The notes under the pieces were generated by a model. It searched no databases and was not told where the DNA came from. It worked only from the letters and a program-made list of their open reading frames with translations. 64,000 nt of DNA, from contig NZ_JMLE01000004.1 in assembly GCF_000685965.1 (NCBI RefSeq), forward strand, positions 124,001 through 188,000, given 5' to 3'. A program made the translations under genes and the position numbers. Of this stretch, positions 8,524-17,145 are shown in pieces; position 1 is the first letter of the stretch, and the number at the start of each line of letters is the position of its first letter. Source of the DNA: Arthrobacter sp. UNC362MFTsu5.1. Its GTDB lineage: Bacteria > Actinomycetota > Actinomycetes > Actinomycetales > Micrococcaceae.

Positions 8524-8548
8524 AATCCGAAATTCAGGAGAGCCGCAG

Positions 8549-8905
8549 ATGAGGGTGTGTTTCCGCTCCTCGGTCCAACCCGGACTGATCGATGAGTACA
8601 AGCGCAGGCACGCCGCCGTCTGGCCGGAGATGCTGAAGGCACTCCAGGATGCGGGCTGGCACAACTATTCGCTGTTCCTGGGCACTGACGGGCTGCTGGT
8701 GGGCTACGTGGAATGCGACGACTTCGACGCCGTGAGGGCGCGGATGGCGCTCACCGACGTCAATGCCCGCTGGCAGGCGGAGATGGCCACTCTTTTTGAC
8801 AACCCGGACAACACGGACCAGGCCCCCGACGAAGGGTTCCTGGTCCTCGAAGAAGTCTTCAATCTAGACGACCAGCTCGCCGCGGCGGAGTCCGCGGCAC
8901 GCTGA
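8549..8905 (+). CDS. rhaM: L-rhamnose mutarotase
   Basis: A 118-residue protein matching RhaM, which interconverts the anomers of L-rhamnose to feed the isomerase. Family-typical features are MRVCFRSSVQPG at the start, EYKRRHAAVWPEM with the conserved His, GWHNYSLFL and the acidic/aromatic C-terminal half. ATG 8549 follows an AGGAG; an upstream in-frame ATG at 8495 lies inside the operator. It is the first gene of the rhamnose catabolic operon. Confidence 0.93.
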   Translation: MRVCFRSSVQPGLIDEYKRRHAAVWPEMLKALQDAGWHNYSLFLGTDGLLVGYVECDDFDAVRARMALTDVNARWQAEMATLFDNPDNTDQAPDEGFLVLEEVFNLDDQLAAAESAAR

Positions 8906-8984
8906 GTCACCCAAGGCTCCAGCAGCGGGGCCGCAGCACCACCACCCCATACCGCAGCAACACAAGAGACCGGAAATAACCAAC

Positions 8985-10151
8985 ATGAATGACGTAGCAA
9001 CGGCGCTGGGCAGGCTGGAAGAGCTTGCCATCGAAGTCCCCTCCTGGGCCTATGGCAACTCGGGCACCCGCTTCAAGGTGTTCGGCACACCGGGCACCCC
9101 GCGGACCGTGCAGGAGAAGATCGCGGACGCCGCGAAGGTGCACGAGCTGACGGGCCTGGCTCCCACCGTTGCACTGCACATTCCGTGGGACAAGGTGGAT
9201 GACTACGCCGCCCTGCGTGAGTACGCGGCGGGCCTGGGCGTGGGCCTTGGCACCATCAACTCGAACACGTTCCAGGATGACGAGTACAAGTTCGGTTCCC
9301 TGACGTCCTCGAACGATGCAGTGCGCCGGCGCGCCATCGACCACCACCTCGAGTGCCTGGAGATCATGCACGCCACGGGCTCGAGCGATCTGAAGATCTG
9401 GCTGGCGGACGGCACCAACTACCCGGGCCAGGACGACATGCGGGGCAGGCAGGACCGGCTCGCCGAGTCCCTGCAGGAGATCTACGCCGCCCTGGGTGAG
9501 GACCAGCGCCTGGTGCTGGAGTACAAGTTCTTCGAACCGGCTTTTTACCACACCGATGTTCCGGACTGGGGCACGTCCTACGCCCAGACCCTGGCGCTGG
9601 GGGAGAAGGCGTTTGTCTGCCTGGACACCGGCCACCACGCCCCGGGCACCAACATCGAGTTCATCGTCATGCAGCTGCTCCGCCTGGGCAAGCTGGGTTC
9701 CTTCGACTTCAACTCGCGCTTCTACGCGGATGACGACCTGATCGTCGGTGCGGCGGACCCGTTCCAGCTGTTCCGGATCATGCACGAGGTGATCCGCGGC
9801 GGCGGCTTCGGGAAAGACTCCGGCGTGGCGCTCATGCTGGACCAGTGCCACAACCTGGAAGAGAAGATCCCGGGCCAGATCCGCTCCGTGCTCAACGTCC
9901 AGGAAATGACCGCGCGTGCCCTGCTGATCGACACCGCCGCTTTGGGCGAAGCCCAGCGTGCCGGCGATGTCCTGGCCGCCAACGCGGTGTTCAACGACGC
10001 CTTCTACACCGACGTCCGGCCCGTCCTGGCCGACTGGCGTGAATCCCGCGGCCTGCCCGCGGACCCGCTGGCAGCCTTCAAAGCCAGCGGCTACCAGAAA
10101 CAGATCAACGAAGACCGCGTGGGCGGTCACCAGGCCGGATGGGGCGCATAA
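8985..10151 (+). CDS. rhaI: L-rhamnose isomerase
   Basis: A 388-residue TIM-barrel isomerase of the Pseudomonas stutzeri RhaI type (not the E. coli RhaA type). It converts L-rhamnose to L-rhamnulose with divalent metal. Signature stretches include ALHIPWDKVDDY, LGTINSNTFQDDEYKFGSLT, IWLADGTNYPGQDD and CLDTGHHAPGTNIE with its metal-binding acids and His. It lies 79 bases after rhaM and 4 bases before the aldolase/dehydrogenase gene. Confidence 0.93.
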   Translation: MNDVATALGRLEELAIEVPSWAYGNSGTRFKVFGTPGTPRTVQEKIADAAKVHELTGLAPTVALHIPWDKVDDYAALREYAAGLGVGLGTINSNTFQDDEYKFGSLTSSNDAVRRRAIDHHLECLEIMHATGSSDLKIWLADGTNYPGQDDMRGRQDRLAESLQEIYAALGEDQRLVLEYKFFEPAFYHTDVPDWGTSYAQTLALGEKAFVCLDTGHHAPGTNIEFIVMQLLRLGKLGSFDFNSRFYADDDLIVGAADPFQLFRIMHEVIRGGGFGKDSGVALMLDQCHNLEEKIPGQIRSVLNVQEMTARALLIDTAALGEAQRAGDVLAANAVFNDAFYTDVRPVLADWRESRGLPADPLAAFKASGYQKQINEDRVGGHQAGWGA

Positions 10152-10155
10152 GAGC

Positions 10156-12198
10156 ATGAGCAGCACGAACAAGACTGTTGAAGACCTGATTGCCCGTTCC
10201 AACCGCCTGGGTGCGGACAAGCGGAACACCAACTTCGCCGGCGGCAACACCTCCGCGAAGGGCACGGAGAAGGACCCGGTCACCGGCGAGGACGTCCAGC
10301 TGCTCTGGGTGAAAGGCTCCGGCGGGGACCTCGGAACCCTCAAAGCCGAAAACCTGGCCGTGCTCCGCCTGGACCGGCTGAACGCCCTGAAGAATGTCTA
10401 CCCCGGGGTGGACCGCGAAGACGAAATGGTGGCCGCTTTTGATTACTGCCTGCACGGCAAGGGCGGCGCTGCGCCGTCGATCGACACCGCGATGCACGGG
10501 CTGGTGGACGCCGCGCACGTGGACCACCTGCACCCGGATTCCGGCATCGCGATCGCCACGGCCGTGGACGGGGAGGCACTGACCACCAAGATCTTCGGTG
10601 ACAAGGTGGTCTGGGTTCCCTGGCGCCGCCCCGGTTTCCAGCTGGGCCTCGACATCGCCGCGATCAAGGACGCCAACCCGCAGGCCGTCGGCACCATCCT
10701 GGGCGGCCACGGCATCACCGCCTGGGGCGCCACGTCCGAAGAGGCCGAGGCCAACTCGCTCTGGATCATCGACCAGGCCGAAAAGTTCATCGCAGAGAAC
10801 GGCCGCACCGAGCCGTTCGGTCCGAAACTGCCCGGCTACGGCGCCCTCCCCGACGCGGAACGCAAAGCCAAGGCCGCCGCGCTGGCCCCGGTGATCCGCG
10901 GGCTGGCGTCCACGGACAAACCGCAGCTGGGGCACTTCAGTGATGACGCCGTCGTGCTTGATTTCCTGGAAGCCGCCGAACACCCGCGGCTCGGTGCCCT
11001 GGGCACGTCCTGCCCGGACCACTTCCTGCGCACCAAGGTCAAGCCGCTGATCCTGGACCTGCCCGCCGACGCCTCGATCGAGGACTCGATCGCCCGGCTG
11101 CAGGAGCTCCACGCGGACTACCGCGAGGACTACCAGGCCTACTACAGCCGGCACGCAACCCCAGACAGCCCGGCGCTGCGCGGCGCGGACCCGGCCATCG
11201 TGCTGGTCCCGGGCGTGGGCATGTTCTCCTTCGGTGCGAACAAGCAGACCGCCCGCGTCGCCGGGGAGTTCTACCTCAACGCGATCAACGTGATGCGCGG
11301 CGCCGAGGCGATCTCCACCTACGCCCCGATCGAGGAATCCGAGAAGTTCCGGATCGAATACTGGGCCCTGGAAGAAGCCAAGCTCGCCCGGCTGCCCAAG
11401 CCCAAGTCCCACGCCACCCGCATCGCCCTGGTGACCGGCGCCGCCTCCGGCATCGGCAAAGCCATCGCCACCCGCCTCGCCGCGGAAGGCGCCTGCGTGG
11501 TGATTGCCGACCTGAACCTGGAGAATGCGCAGGCCGTCGCCGCCGAACTCGGCGGACCGGACGTGGCCATCGGCGTGCAGGCCGACGTCACCAACGAAGC
11601 CCAGGTCGCCGCGGCCATCCAGGAAGCGGTGCTGGCATTCGGCGGCGTGGACTTGGTGGTCAACAACGCCGGGCTCTCCATCTCCAAGCCGCTGCTGGAA
11701 ACCACCGAGAAGGACTGGGACCTGCAGCACAACGTCATGGCCAAGGGCTCCTTCCTGGTGGCCAAGGCCGCAGCGAAGGTCATGATCGATCAGGACATGG
11801 GCGGGGACATCATCTACATCTCCTCGAAGAACTCCGTGTTCGCCGGCCCGAACAACATCGCCTACTCCGCAACCAAGGCAGACCAGGCCCACCAGGTCCG
11901 GCTCCTCGCGGCTGAACTCGGCGAATACGGCATCCGCGTCAACGGCATCAACCCCGACGGCGTGGTCCGCGGCTCCGGGATCTTCGCCGGCGGCTGGGGC
12001 GCCAAACGCGCCGCGGTGTACGGGGTGGACGAGCAGGAACTGGGCAAGTACTACGCCCAGCGCACCCTGCTCAAGCGCGAGGTCCTGCCCGAGCACGTGG
12101 CCAACGCCGCCGCCGTGCTCACCAGCGCCGAACTGTCCCACACCACCGGCCTCCACATCCCCGTGGACGCCGGCGTGGCCGCAGCCTTCCTGCGATGA
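10156..12198 (+). CDS. rhaEW: Bifunctional rhamnulose-1-phosphate aldolase / lactaldehyde dehydrogenase
   Basis: A 680-residue fusion. Residues 1 to about 415 are a class II aldolase domain that would cleave L-rhamnulose-1-phosphate to DHAP and L-lactaldehyde. Residues about 422-680 are a short-chain dehydrogenase with the nucleotide motif TGAASGIG (427-434), NNAG, and Tyr570-x3-Lys574, which would process lactaldehyde. ATG 10156 begins family similarity; the frame is open for 66 further codons upstream but only as the overlapping frame of rhaI. Its TGA overlaps the ATG of the kinase gene. The fused form is common in Bacillus and actinobacteria. Confidence 0.92.
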   Translation: MSSTNKTVEDLIARSNRLGADKRNTNFAGGNTSAKGTEKDPVTGEDVQLLWVKGSGGDLGTLKAENLAVLRLDRLNALKNVYPGVDREDEMVAAFDYCLHGKGGAAPSIDTAMHGLVDAAHVDHLHPDSGIAIATAVDGEALTTKIFGDKVVWVPWRRPGFQLGLDIAAIKDANPQAVGTILGGHGITAWGATSEEAEANSLWIIDQAEKFIAENGRTEPFGPKLPGYGALPDAERKAKAAALAPVIRGLASTDKPQLGHFSDDAVVLDFLEAAEHPRLGALGTSCPDHFLRTKVKPLILDLPADASIEDSIARLQELHADYREDYQAYYSRHATPDSPALRGADPAIVLVPGVGMFSFGANKQTARVAGEFYLNAINVMRGAEAISTYAPIEESEKFRIEYWALEEAKLARLPKPKSHATRIALVTGAASGIGKAIATRLAAEGACVVIADLNLENAQAVAAELGGPDVAIGVQADVTNEAQVAAAIQEAVLAFGGVDLVVNNAGLSISKPLLETTEKDWDLQHNVMAKGSFLVAKAAAKVMIDQDMGGDIIYISSKNSVFAGPNNIAYSATKADQAHQVRLLAAELGEYGIRVNGINPDGVVRGSGIFAGGWGAKRAAVYGVDEQELGKYYAQRTLLKREVLPEHVANAAAVLTSAELSHTTGLHIPVDAGVAAAFLR

Positions 12199-13712
12199 GC
12201 AGCAGCCCAACACCCGGTGTCGACGGCGGCGTGGTCGCCGGCAGTGTATTCGCCGCTGTCGATATCGGCGCCTCCTCGGGCCGGGTCATCCTCGGCCGGG
12301 TGGCACCCGGCGTTGCCGGTGGTGAAGGCAAAGCGACTCTGGAAACGGTCCACCGCTTTCCGAACGGCGTGGTGGAGTCCGACGGCGGCCTGCGCTGGGA
12401 TTTCGACGCCCTGTTCGCCGAGGTGCTCACGGGGCTCGCTGCCGCGGCCCGCGCAGCCGCCGAGCGCGGCGAAACGATCAGCAGCATCGGGATCGACACG
12501 TGGGCGGTGGACTACGGGCTGGTGGACTCTGCCGGGAACCTCATCGCGCAGCCGTTCAGCTATCGCGATGACCGCAGCCGCGCCGCCGTCGCCCGCGTCC
12601 ACCAAAAACTGGACCCGGCCCGGCTCTACGCCACCACAGGCCTGCAGTTCCTGCAGTTCAACACCCTCTACCAGCTGGCAACCGAAAAGGACCTGGACGG
12701 GCTACAGGCCCTGCTCATCCCGGACCTGATCGCCTTCCTGCTCACCGGAGAGCGCCGCACCGAAGCCACCAACGCCTCCACCACCGGCCTCTTCGACGCT
12801 GTTGCGGGGGAGTGGGCCACCGAGTTCCTGGCCGCCCTGGGCCTGCCGAAGAAACTGTTCCCGCCGCTGATCCAGCCCGGCGAAACCGTCGGCACCCTGC
12901 TGCCCGGCATCGCCGCCCGGACCGGCCTGGCCGAGGCCACGAAAGTGGTGGCCGTCGGCTCGCATGACACCGCATCCGCCGTCGCCGCCGTCCCGGCCGA
13001 ACACGGGAACTTCGCCTACATCTCCTCGGGAACCTGGTCGCTTGTCGGGGTCGAGCTGAAGAAGCCCGTGCTCACCGAGGCGAGCCGGCAGGCGAACTTC
13101 ACCAACGAACGCGGCGTGGACGGCACCATCCGGTATCTCCGCAACGTCGGCGGGCTCTGGCTGCTCAGCGAATGCCAGCGCGCGTGGGCGCAACAGGGTT
13201 ACACGGCCACGCTGGCGGACCTGCTGGCCGGCGCTGCGGCGCTGCCGTTGGGCGGACCCCAGATCAACGCGGACGATCCCTACTTCATCGCCCCGGACAA
13301 CATGCCCGAACGGATCCGCGCGGCCGTCCGCAACACCGGCTCGGTTCTTAAGGACAGCCCCGCCGCGATCACCCGCTGCATCCTGGACAGCCTCGCTGCC
13401 GGGTACGCCCGGACCATCGCCGACGCCGAACGCCTCGCCGACGTGCGCGTCGACGTGGTGCACATTGTCGGCGGCGGCTCGCAGAACCGGCTCCTGTGCC
13501 AGCTCACTGCCGACGCCACCGGAAGACGCGTCATCGCCGGACCGGTCGAGGCCACCGCACTGGGCAACGTGCTGGTCCAGGCCCGGGCGGCAGGCGTGGT
13601 GTCGGGCGGGCTCGGCGAGCTGCGGGCCCTGGTGCGTGGCTCCCAGCCGTTGGAAAGCTTCCCGGCTGCGCAACGTGGCGTCGTGACGGTTGAATCCGCC
13701 GTGTCCGCCTGA
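12195..13712 (+). CDS. rhaB: Rhamnulokinase
   Basis: A 505-residue FGGY-type carbohydrate kinase that phosphorylates L-rhamnulose on C1. The N-terminal phosphate-binding motif is DIGASSGRVILG, GIDTWAVDYGLVD matches RhaB, and the C-terminal ATP-site motif is HIVGGGSQNRLLCQ. ATG 12195 overlaps the stop of rhaEW (ATGA), showing tight coupling. Upstream it completes the order mutarotase, isomerase, aldolase/dehydrogenase, kinase. Confidence 0.93.
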   Translation: MSSSPTPGVDGGVVAGSVFAAVDIGASSGRVILGRVAPGVAGGEGKATLETVHRFPNGVVESDGGLRWDFDALFAEVLTGLAAAARAAAERGETISSIGIDTWAVDYGLVDSAGNLIAQPFSYRDDRSRAAVARVHQKLDPARLYATTGLQFLQFNTLYQLATEKDLDGLQALLIPDLIAFLLTGERRTEATNASTTGLFDAVAGEWATEFLAALGLPKKLFPPLIQPGETVGTLLPGIAARTGLAEATKVVAVGSHDTASAVAAVPAEHGNFAYISSGTWSLVGVELKKPVLTEASRQANFTNERGVDGTIRYLRNVGGLWLLSECQRAWAQQGYTATLADLLAGAAALPLGGPQINADDPYFIAPDNMPERIRAAVRNTGSVLKDSPAAITRCILDSLAAGYARTIADAERLADVRVDVVHIVGGGSQNRLLCQLTADATGRRVIAGPVEATALGNVLVQARAAGVVSGGLGELRALVRGSQPLESFPAAQRGVVTVESAVSA

Positions 13713-13760
13713 GAAGATGCAACATCCTACGTATTGGCCGCTTCACAGAACCGGAATTCC

Positions 13761-14771
13761 ATGCCACTTTTCGACCTACCGCTTGAGCAGCTCCGAAACT
13801 ACACCTCCGGCGTCACCGCGCCGGTGGATCTCGATGCCTTCTGGGACCGCACCGTCAGCGAAGCCCGGGCATACCCGCTGGGCGCCGTGTTCGAGCCCGT
13901 GGACAACTACCTCACTGTAGTAGACACGTTCGATGTCACCTTCGCGGGATTCGGCGGTTCCCCGGTGAAGGGCTGGCTGCACCTGCCGGCGAACCGCCCG
14001 GCGGACGAGCCGCTTCCCGTCGTGGTGCAGTATGCGGGCTATTCCGGCGGACGCGGGCTGTCCAACCAGGACACCAAGTGGGCGCAGGCGGGCTACGCGC
14101 ACTTCATCATGGACACGCGCGGGCAGGGCTACGGCGGACTCCTGGGGCACACCGCAGACCCGCACCCATCCGCCGGGGACGTGGCGCATGCGGGGCTGAT
14201 GACCCGCGGCGCCGGAAGCCGTGAGGATTACTACTACCGCCGGGTCTATGTCGATGCCTTCCGCGCGGTGGAAGCGGCGCAGGCGCATCCCGCCGTCGAC
14301 GCCTCCCGGGTTGTGGTTGCGGGTGTCAGCCAGGGCGGCGGCATCACCATTGCCGTGGCCGGGCTTGCGGCCGGAAGGCTCGACGGCGTCATCGCCGCGC
14401 TGCCGGACGTGCCGTTCCTGCAGGACTTCCCCCGCGCCATCGACATCACGCCGCGCGGACCCTATCCGGAAATCGCTGCCTTCCTGGCCCGCCACCGGGA
14501 CCGTTACGAGTCGGTCCTCGCCGTGCTGAACTACTTCGACGGCGTCAACCTGGGCCGGGCGGCCACGGTGCCGGCGCTGTTCTCGGCCGCGCAGGCGGAC
14601 GACATCTGCCCGCCGTCGACCGTTTTTGCCAGCTTCAACGCCTACGGAACGGGCGCTGGCAGCGGGGCGCCGGCCAAGGACATCGAGGTGTACCGGTTCA
14701 ACAACCATGAGGGCGGCCAGGAGCACCAGTGGAACCGCCAGCTGGAGTACCTGCGCAAGCTGCTCGGGTAG
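13761..14771 (+). CDS. Acetylxylan esterase / cephalosporin-C deacetylase family (CE7)
   Basis: A 336-residue alpha/beta hydrolase of the AXE1 (CE7) family. It starts MPLFDLPLEQLRNY, has the RGQG motif in MDTRGQGYGG, the nucleophile GVSQGG (Ser190) and a C-terminal NNHEGG with the catalytic His. CE7 enzymes deacetylate short acetylated oligosaccharides in the cytoplasm. It follows rhaB by 48 bases and fits removal of acetyl groups from imported pectin or xylan oligomers. A TTG at 13734 is an alternative in-frame start but lacks family similarity. Confidence 0.87.
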   Translation: MPLFDLPLEQLRNYTSGVTAPVDLDAFWDRTVSEARAYPLGAVFEPVDNYLTVVDTFDVTFAGFGGSPVKGWLHLPANRPADEPLPVVVQYAGYSGGRGLSNQDTKWAQAGYAHFIMDTRGQGYGGLLGHTADPHPSAGDVAHAGLMTRGAGSREDYYYRRVYVDAFRAVEAAQAHPAVDASRVVVAGVSQGGGITIAVAGLAAGRLDGVIAALPDVPFLQDFPRAIDITPRGPYPEIAAFLARHRDRYESVLAVLNYFDGVNLGRAATVPALFSAAQADDICPPSTVFASFNAYGTGAGSGAPAKDIEVYRFNNHEGGQEHQWNRQLEYLRKLLG

Positions 14772-14780
14772 CGCTTCCCT

Positions 14781-14846
14781 CCCAACTAGGTAGCAGCAGA
14801 TGTCGTTTTGGCGGCTCAAAACGACACCTGCTGCTACCTAGTTGGG
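14781..14846. repeat. 66-bp dispersed palindromic repeat, copy 1
   Basis: Two 30-base arms beginning CCCAACTAGGTAGCAGCAGA are inverted copies of each other with one mismatch, around a 6-base loop (14811-14816). A second copy lies at 30137-30202. The sequence continues with a partial direct duplication of CTAGTTGGGCC. It sits 10 bases after the esterase stop and could form a very stable hairpin in RNA, acting as terminator or mRNA stabiliser. It is REP-like and has no transposase beside it. Confidence 0.9.
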
Positions 14847-14909
14847 CCGGGCTAGTTGGGCCGGTCGAGAGGGGTGCGGTGTGTTGCGCGGAGTTTTGTG
14901 ACGCCCCGG

Positions 14910-14938
14910 TTTGCGGCCGGTTGCTTCCGGGGTTATGG
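14910..14938 (+). promoter_or_regulatory. Promoter of the DAHP synthase leader
   Basis: TTGCGG (14910-14915), a 17-base spacer and TATGGT (14933-14938) precede the leader-peptide ATG at 14947 by eight bases. The leader transcript therefore starts at or next to its own ATG (leaderless). Confidence 0.5.
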
Positions 14939-14946
14939 TCTTGGCT

Positions 14947-15006
14947 ATGACAAACCGTTGGTATGCGTATTTTTCGTTGGCTCTGGAGGGGCCCGCGTCT
15001 AACTGA
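14947..15006 (+). CDS. Aromatic leader peptide of the DAHP synthase gene
   Basis: A 19-codon open frame starting MTNRWYAYFSLALEG and ending TGA 15004-15006. Five consecutive codons read Trp-Tyr-Ala-Tyr-Phe, so four of five are aromatic amino acids, the end products of the pathway whose first enzyme is encoded downstream. That composition is what ribosome-mediated attenuation requires. Hairpin segments begin inside the frame (14976) and continue to 15059. The promoter places the transcript start at or near its ATG. It is a regulatory peptide rather than a functional protein. Confidence 0.75.
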   Translation: MTNRWYAYFSLALEGPASN

Positions 15007-15059
15007 CACGCATCCAACTTTCCTTCAGAGCCAACAGGGCAGAGATCATTCTCTGCCCT
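14976..15059 (+). promoter_or_regulatory. Putative transcription attenuator before DAHP synthase
   Basis: Two adjacent stems are visible. GTTGGCTCTG (14976-14985) pairs with CAGAGCCAAC (15026-15035), and AGGGCAGAG (15036-15044) pairs with CTCTGCCCT (15051-15059) around a 6-base loop. The CTCTG and CAGAG segments are interchangeable between stems, so mutually exclusive foldings are possible. The first arm lies where a ribosome stalled on the aromatic codons would sit. No long U-run follows the second stem, so the mechanism is inferred. Confidence 0.6.
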
Positions 15060-15126
15060 TCGCCATTTCTCCGGCGGGTTCTGATCTGGGCCCGCTCCGC
15101 ACCTTCCGGAACAGGACCCCGCACCC

Positions 15127-16251
15127 ATGAGCACCACAGCAGCCACCGAAACACAGCCTTCCAAGTCCACCTCAAACCTGCGCGTCAGCGAATTCCAGGC
15201 GCTTCCGTCACCCCAGGACATGATCGCGGAACTTCCGCTGGACGCCCGGGTTGCTGACGTCGTCGAACGCGGCAGGGACGAAGTCCGGGCCATCATGGAC
15301 GGCGTGGACGACCGCCTGCTGGTGATCGTGGGCCCCTGCTCCATCCATGACCCCAAAGCGGGCCTGGAATACGCCCGCAGGCTGGTGAGCCAGGCCGAGA
15401 AGCACAAGGAAGACCTGCTGATCGTGATGCGGACCTACTTCGAGAAGCCCCGCACCACGGTGGGCTGGAAGGGCCTCATCAACGATCCGCACCTGGACGG
15501 CAGCCACGACATCGCCACCGGCCTGCGGGCAGCCCGCCGGTTCCTGAAGCAGGTCACCTCGCTGGGCCTCCCCACGGCCACGGAATTCCTGGAACCCATC
15601 AGCCCGCAGTACATGGCCGACCTCGTGTCTTGGGGCGCGATCGGTGCGCGCACCACGGAAAGCCAGATCCACCGCCAGCTGGCGTCAGGGCTGTCCATGC
15701 CCATCGGGTTCAAGAACGGGACCGACGGCGACCTCCAGGTTGCGGTGGATGCCTGCAGCGCCTCAGCGGCCTCCCAGGCGTTCCTGGGGATCGACGGCGA
15801 CGGCCGGGCGGCGCTGGTGGCCACGGCCGGCAACCCGGACACGCACGTGATCCTCCGCGGCGGCCGCAAGGGCCCTAACTACTCCGCGGCCGACGTCGAA
15901 GCCGCGTCCGCCAAGCTGGCGGCCAAGCAGCTCAACCCCAGGCTCATTGTGGATGCCAGCCACGCCAACAGCGGCAAGAGCCACCACCGCCAGGCCGAGG
16001 TGGCCCTAGAAATCGGCGCCCAACTGGAAGACGGCGGAGCGGCAGCCGCGGCGATTGCCGGCGTCATGCTGGAGAGCTTCCTGGTGGGCGGCGCGCAGAA
16101 CCTCGACGTGGCCGAGCACGCCGCAGGCACCGACGAACTGGTCTACGGCCAGAGCGTGACGGATGCCTGCATGGAGTGGGATGTCACGGCGTCGGTACTG
16201 GGCCAGCTGGCATCGTCGGCCCGCAAGCGCCGCGGCGCCAGCCAGGGCTGA
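15127..16251 (+). CDS. 3-deoxy-7-phosphoheptulonate (DAHP) synthase, class I
   Basis: A 374-residue class I DAHP synthase (AroF/AroG/AroH type), which condenses phosphoenolpyruvate and erythrose-4-phosphate in the first step of aromatic amino acid synthesis. Hallmarks are LLVIVGPCSIHDPKAGLEYA, MRTYFEKPRTTVGWKGLINDP, GARTTESQIHRQLASGLSMP and IVDASHANSGKSH, which include the metal ligands and the phosphate-binding Arg/Lys residues. The ATG at 15127 follows a long leader carrying an aromatic leader peptide and attenuator. A short hairpin overlaps its stop codon. Confidence 0.95.
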   Translation: MSTTAATETQPSKSTSNLRVSEFQALPSPQDMIAELPLDARVADVVERGRDEVRAIMDGVDDRLLVIVGPCSIHDPKAGLEYARRLVSQAEKHKEDLLIVMRTYFEKPRTTVGWKGLINDPHLDGSHDIATGLRAARRFLKQVTSLGLPTATEFLEPISPQYMADLVSWGAIGARTTESQIHRQLASGLSMPIGFKNGTDGDLQVAVDACSASAASQAFLGIDGDGRAALVATAGNPDTHVILRGGRKGPNYSAADVEAASAKLAAKQLNPRLIVDASHANSGKSHHRQAEVALEIGAQLEDGGAAAAAIAGVMLESFLVGGAQNLDVAEHAAGTDELVYGQSVTDACMEWDVTASVLGQLASSARKRRGASQG

Positions 16252-16262
16252 AAGTCCCTGGC
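16241..16262 (+). terminator. Short hairpin at the DAHP synthase stop codon
   Basis: GCCAGGG (16241-16247) and CCCTGGC (16256-16262) form a 7-bp stem around an 8-base loop containing the TGA. No U-run follows, so its role as a terminator is uncertain. Confidence 0.35.
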
Positions 16263-16419
16263 GGTTCAGCGAAACTGGTTACTGAAAATGACTTTCACAA
16301 TGGCACCATCAGCCACTAGAGTAACTAGCACAGGGTAGGTTGATGGCTCAGCATCGGCACACCGCAATGGGGTTTCAATGGGGTTGCCTTTATCAGCTGT
16401 TAACAAAGGAATAAGGGAA

Positions 16420-16632
16420 ATGTCCGCAGAGTCGAACTTCTCGAACGCTCAGTTCCTGACTGTGGCCGAAGTGGCCGAGCTCATGCGCGTTTCCAAAATG
16501 ACCGTGTACCGCCTTGTTCATTCCGGAGAGATGCCGGCCGTCCGGTTCGGCCGCTCCTTCCGGGTGCCCGAGACCGCCGTCGAACAGTACGTCAAAGGTG
16601 CTGTCGTGGAAGGCCAAACGGACACCGCCTAA
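16420..16632 (+). CDS. Excisionase-like helix-turn-helix protein (BldC/MerR-type)
   Basis: A 70-residue DNA-binding protein. FLTVAEVAELMRVSKMTVYR is a winged helix-turn-helix and SFRVPETAVEQYV completes the domain, as in AlpA/excisionase and BldC-like proteins. ATG 16420 has AAGGAATAAGGGAA in front; a longer start at 16378 lacks it. This gene is conserved upstream of bS22 in actinobacteria (compare Rv0500A-Rv0500B). It is a chromosomal housekeeping regulator, not evidence of a phage. Its targets are unknown. Confidence 0.88.
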   Translation: MSAESNFSNAQFLTVAEVAELMRVSKMTVYRLVHSGEMPAVRFGRSFRVPETAVEQYVKGAVVEGQTDTA

Positions 16633-16817
16633 CCTCCGCAGCGGCCGCAACCAAGGGGTGCGGTCTGGCGGGCGGTCAGTGGGAGCGCCGGATAAGCGGT
16701 ACCCTGTTAGGGAACGTTTTTCGTTATTGTAAGAATCTGTTTGTTGTTTAGTCTGTTGCCTAGTCCACGGACCTCTTCCATCAGACAGGTACTCCATCTA
16801 GTTTGTAAGGAACTTTC

Positions 16818-16916
16818 GTGGGTTCAGTTATTAAGAAGCGTCGCAAGCGTATGGCCAAGAAGAAGCACCGCAAGTTGCTTCGTAAGACCCGCCACCAGCG
16901 CCGTAACAAGAAGTAG
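16818..16916 (+). CDS. Small ribosomal protein bS22 (AURKAIP1/COX24 domain)
   Basis: A 32-residue, extremely basic protein beginning (V/M)GSVIKKRRKRMAKKKHRK and ending RRNKK. It matches the actinobacterial bS22 protein that binds between the ribosomal subunits near the decoding region. The start is GTG 16818, preceded by AAGGA at 16807-16811. It is a single gene with its own terminator. It is easily missed because it is so short. Confidence 0.93.
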   Translation: MGSVIKKRRKRMAKKKHRKLLRKTRHQRRNKK

Positions 16917-16937
16917 AGATACTTCCTACAGCGTGAG

Positions 16938-16969
16938 ATGCCCGTTGCCTTTGGCAGCGGGCATTTTTC
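16938..16969 (+). terminator. Rho-independent terminator of bS22
   Basis: ATGCCCGTTGCC (16938-16949), a TTT loop and GGCAGCGGGCAT (16953-16964) form a 12-bp stem with one G-U pair, followed by TTTTCTTT. It lies 21 bases after the bS22 stop. Confidence 0.85.
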
Positions 16970-17145
16970 TTTGCTTGGTTCCCCGGCAACAGCGCTTCGC
17001 CGTCGCTTAGACACGCCCGAAAGGCGCTCCGACGGTCGCTGGGCGACCTGTGTCGCGCGTTCGGTCGCGATGCGCTCCTACGCGAAGCACTGTGGCCGAT
17101 TGAGGCTCCGGAAGCTCAGCGGGCACGCCACTCGTGTGGTAAGAG

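Noticed and set aside
10105..12213. 702-codon minus-strand frame opposite rhaEW
   Set aside because: Shadow of the third-codon GC bias of rhaEW; repetitive GHQ/VGD-like composition and no recognisable domain.
16420..16632. Excisionase-like HTH taken as a sign of a prophage or integrative element
   Set aside because: The gene is a conserved chromosomal neighbour of bS22 in actinobacteria; no integrase or phage genes are nearby.
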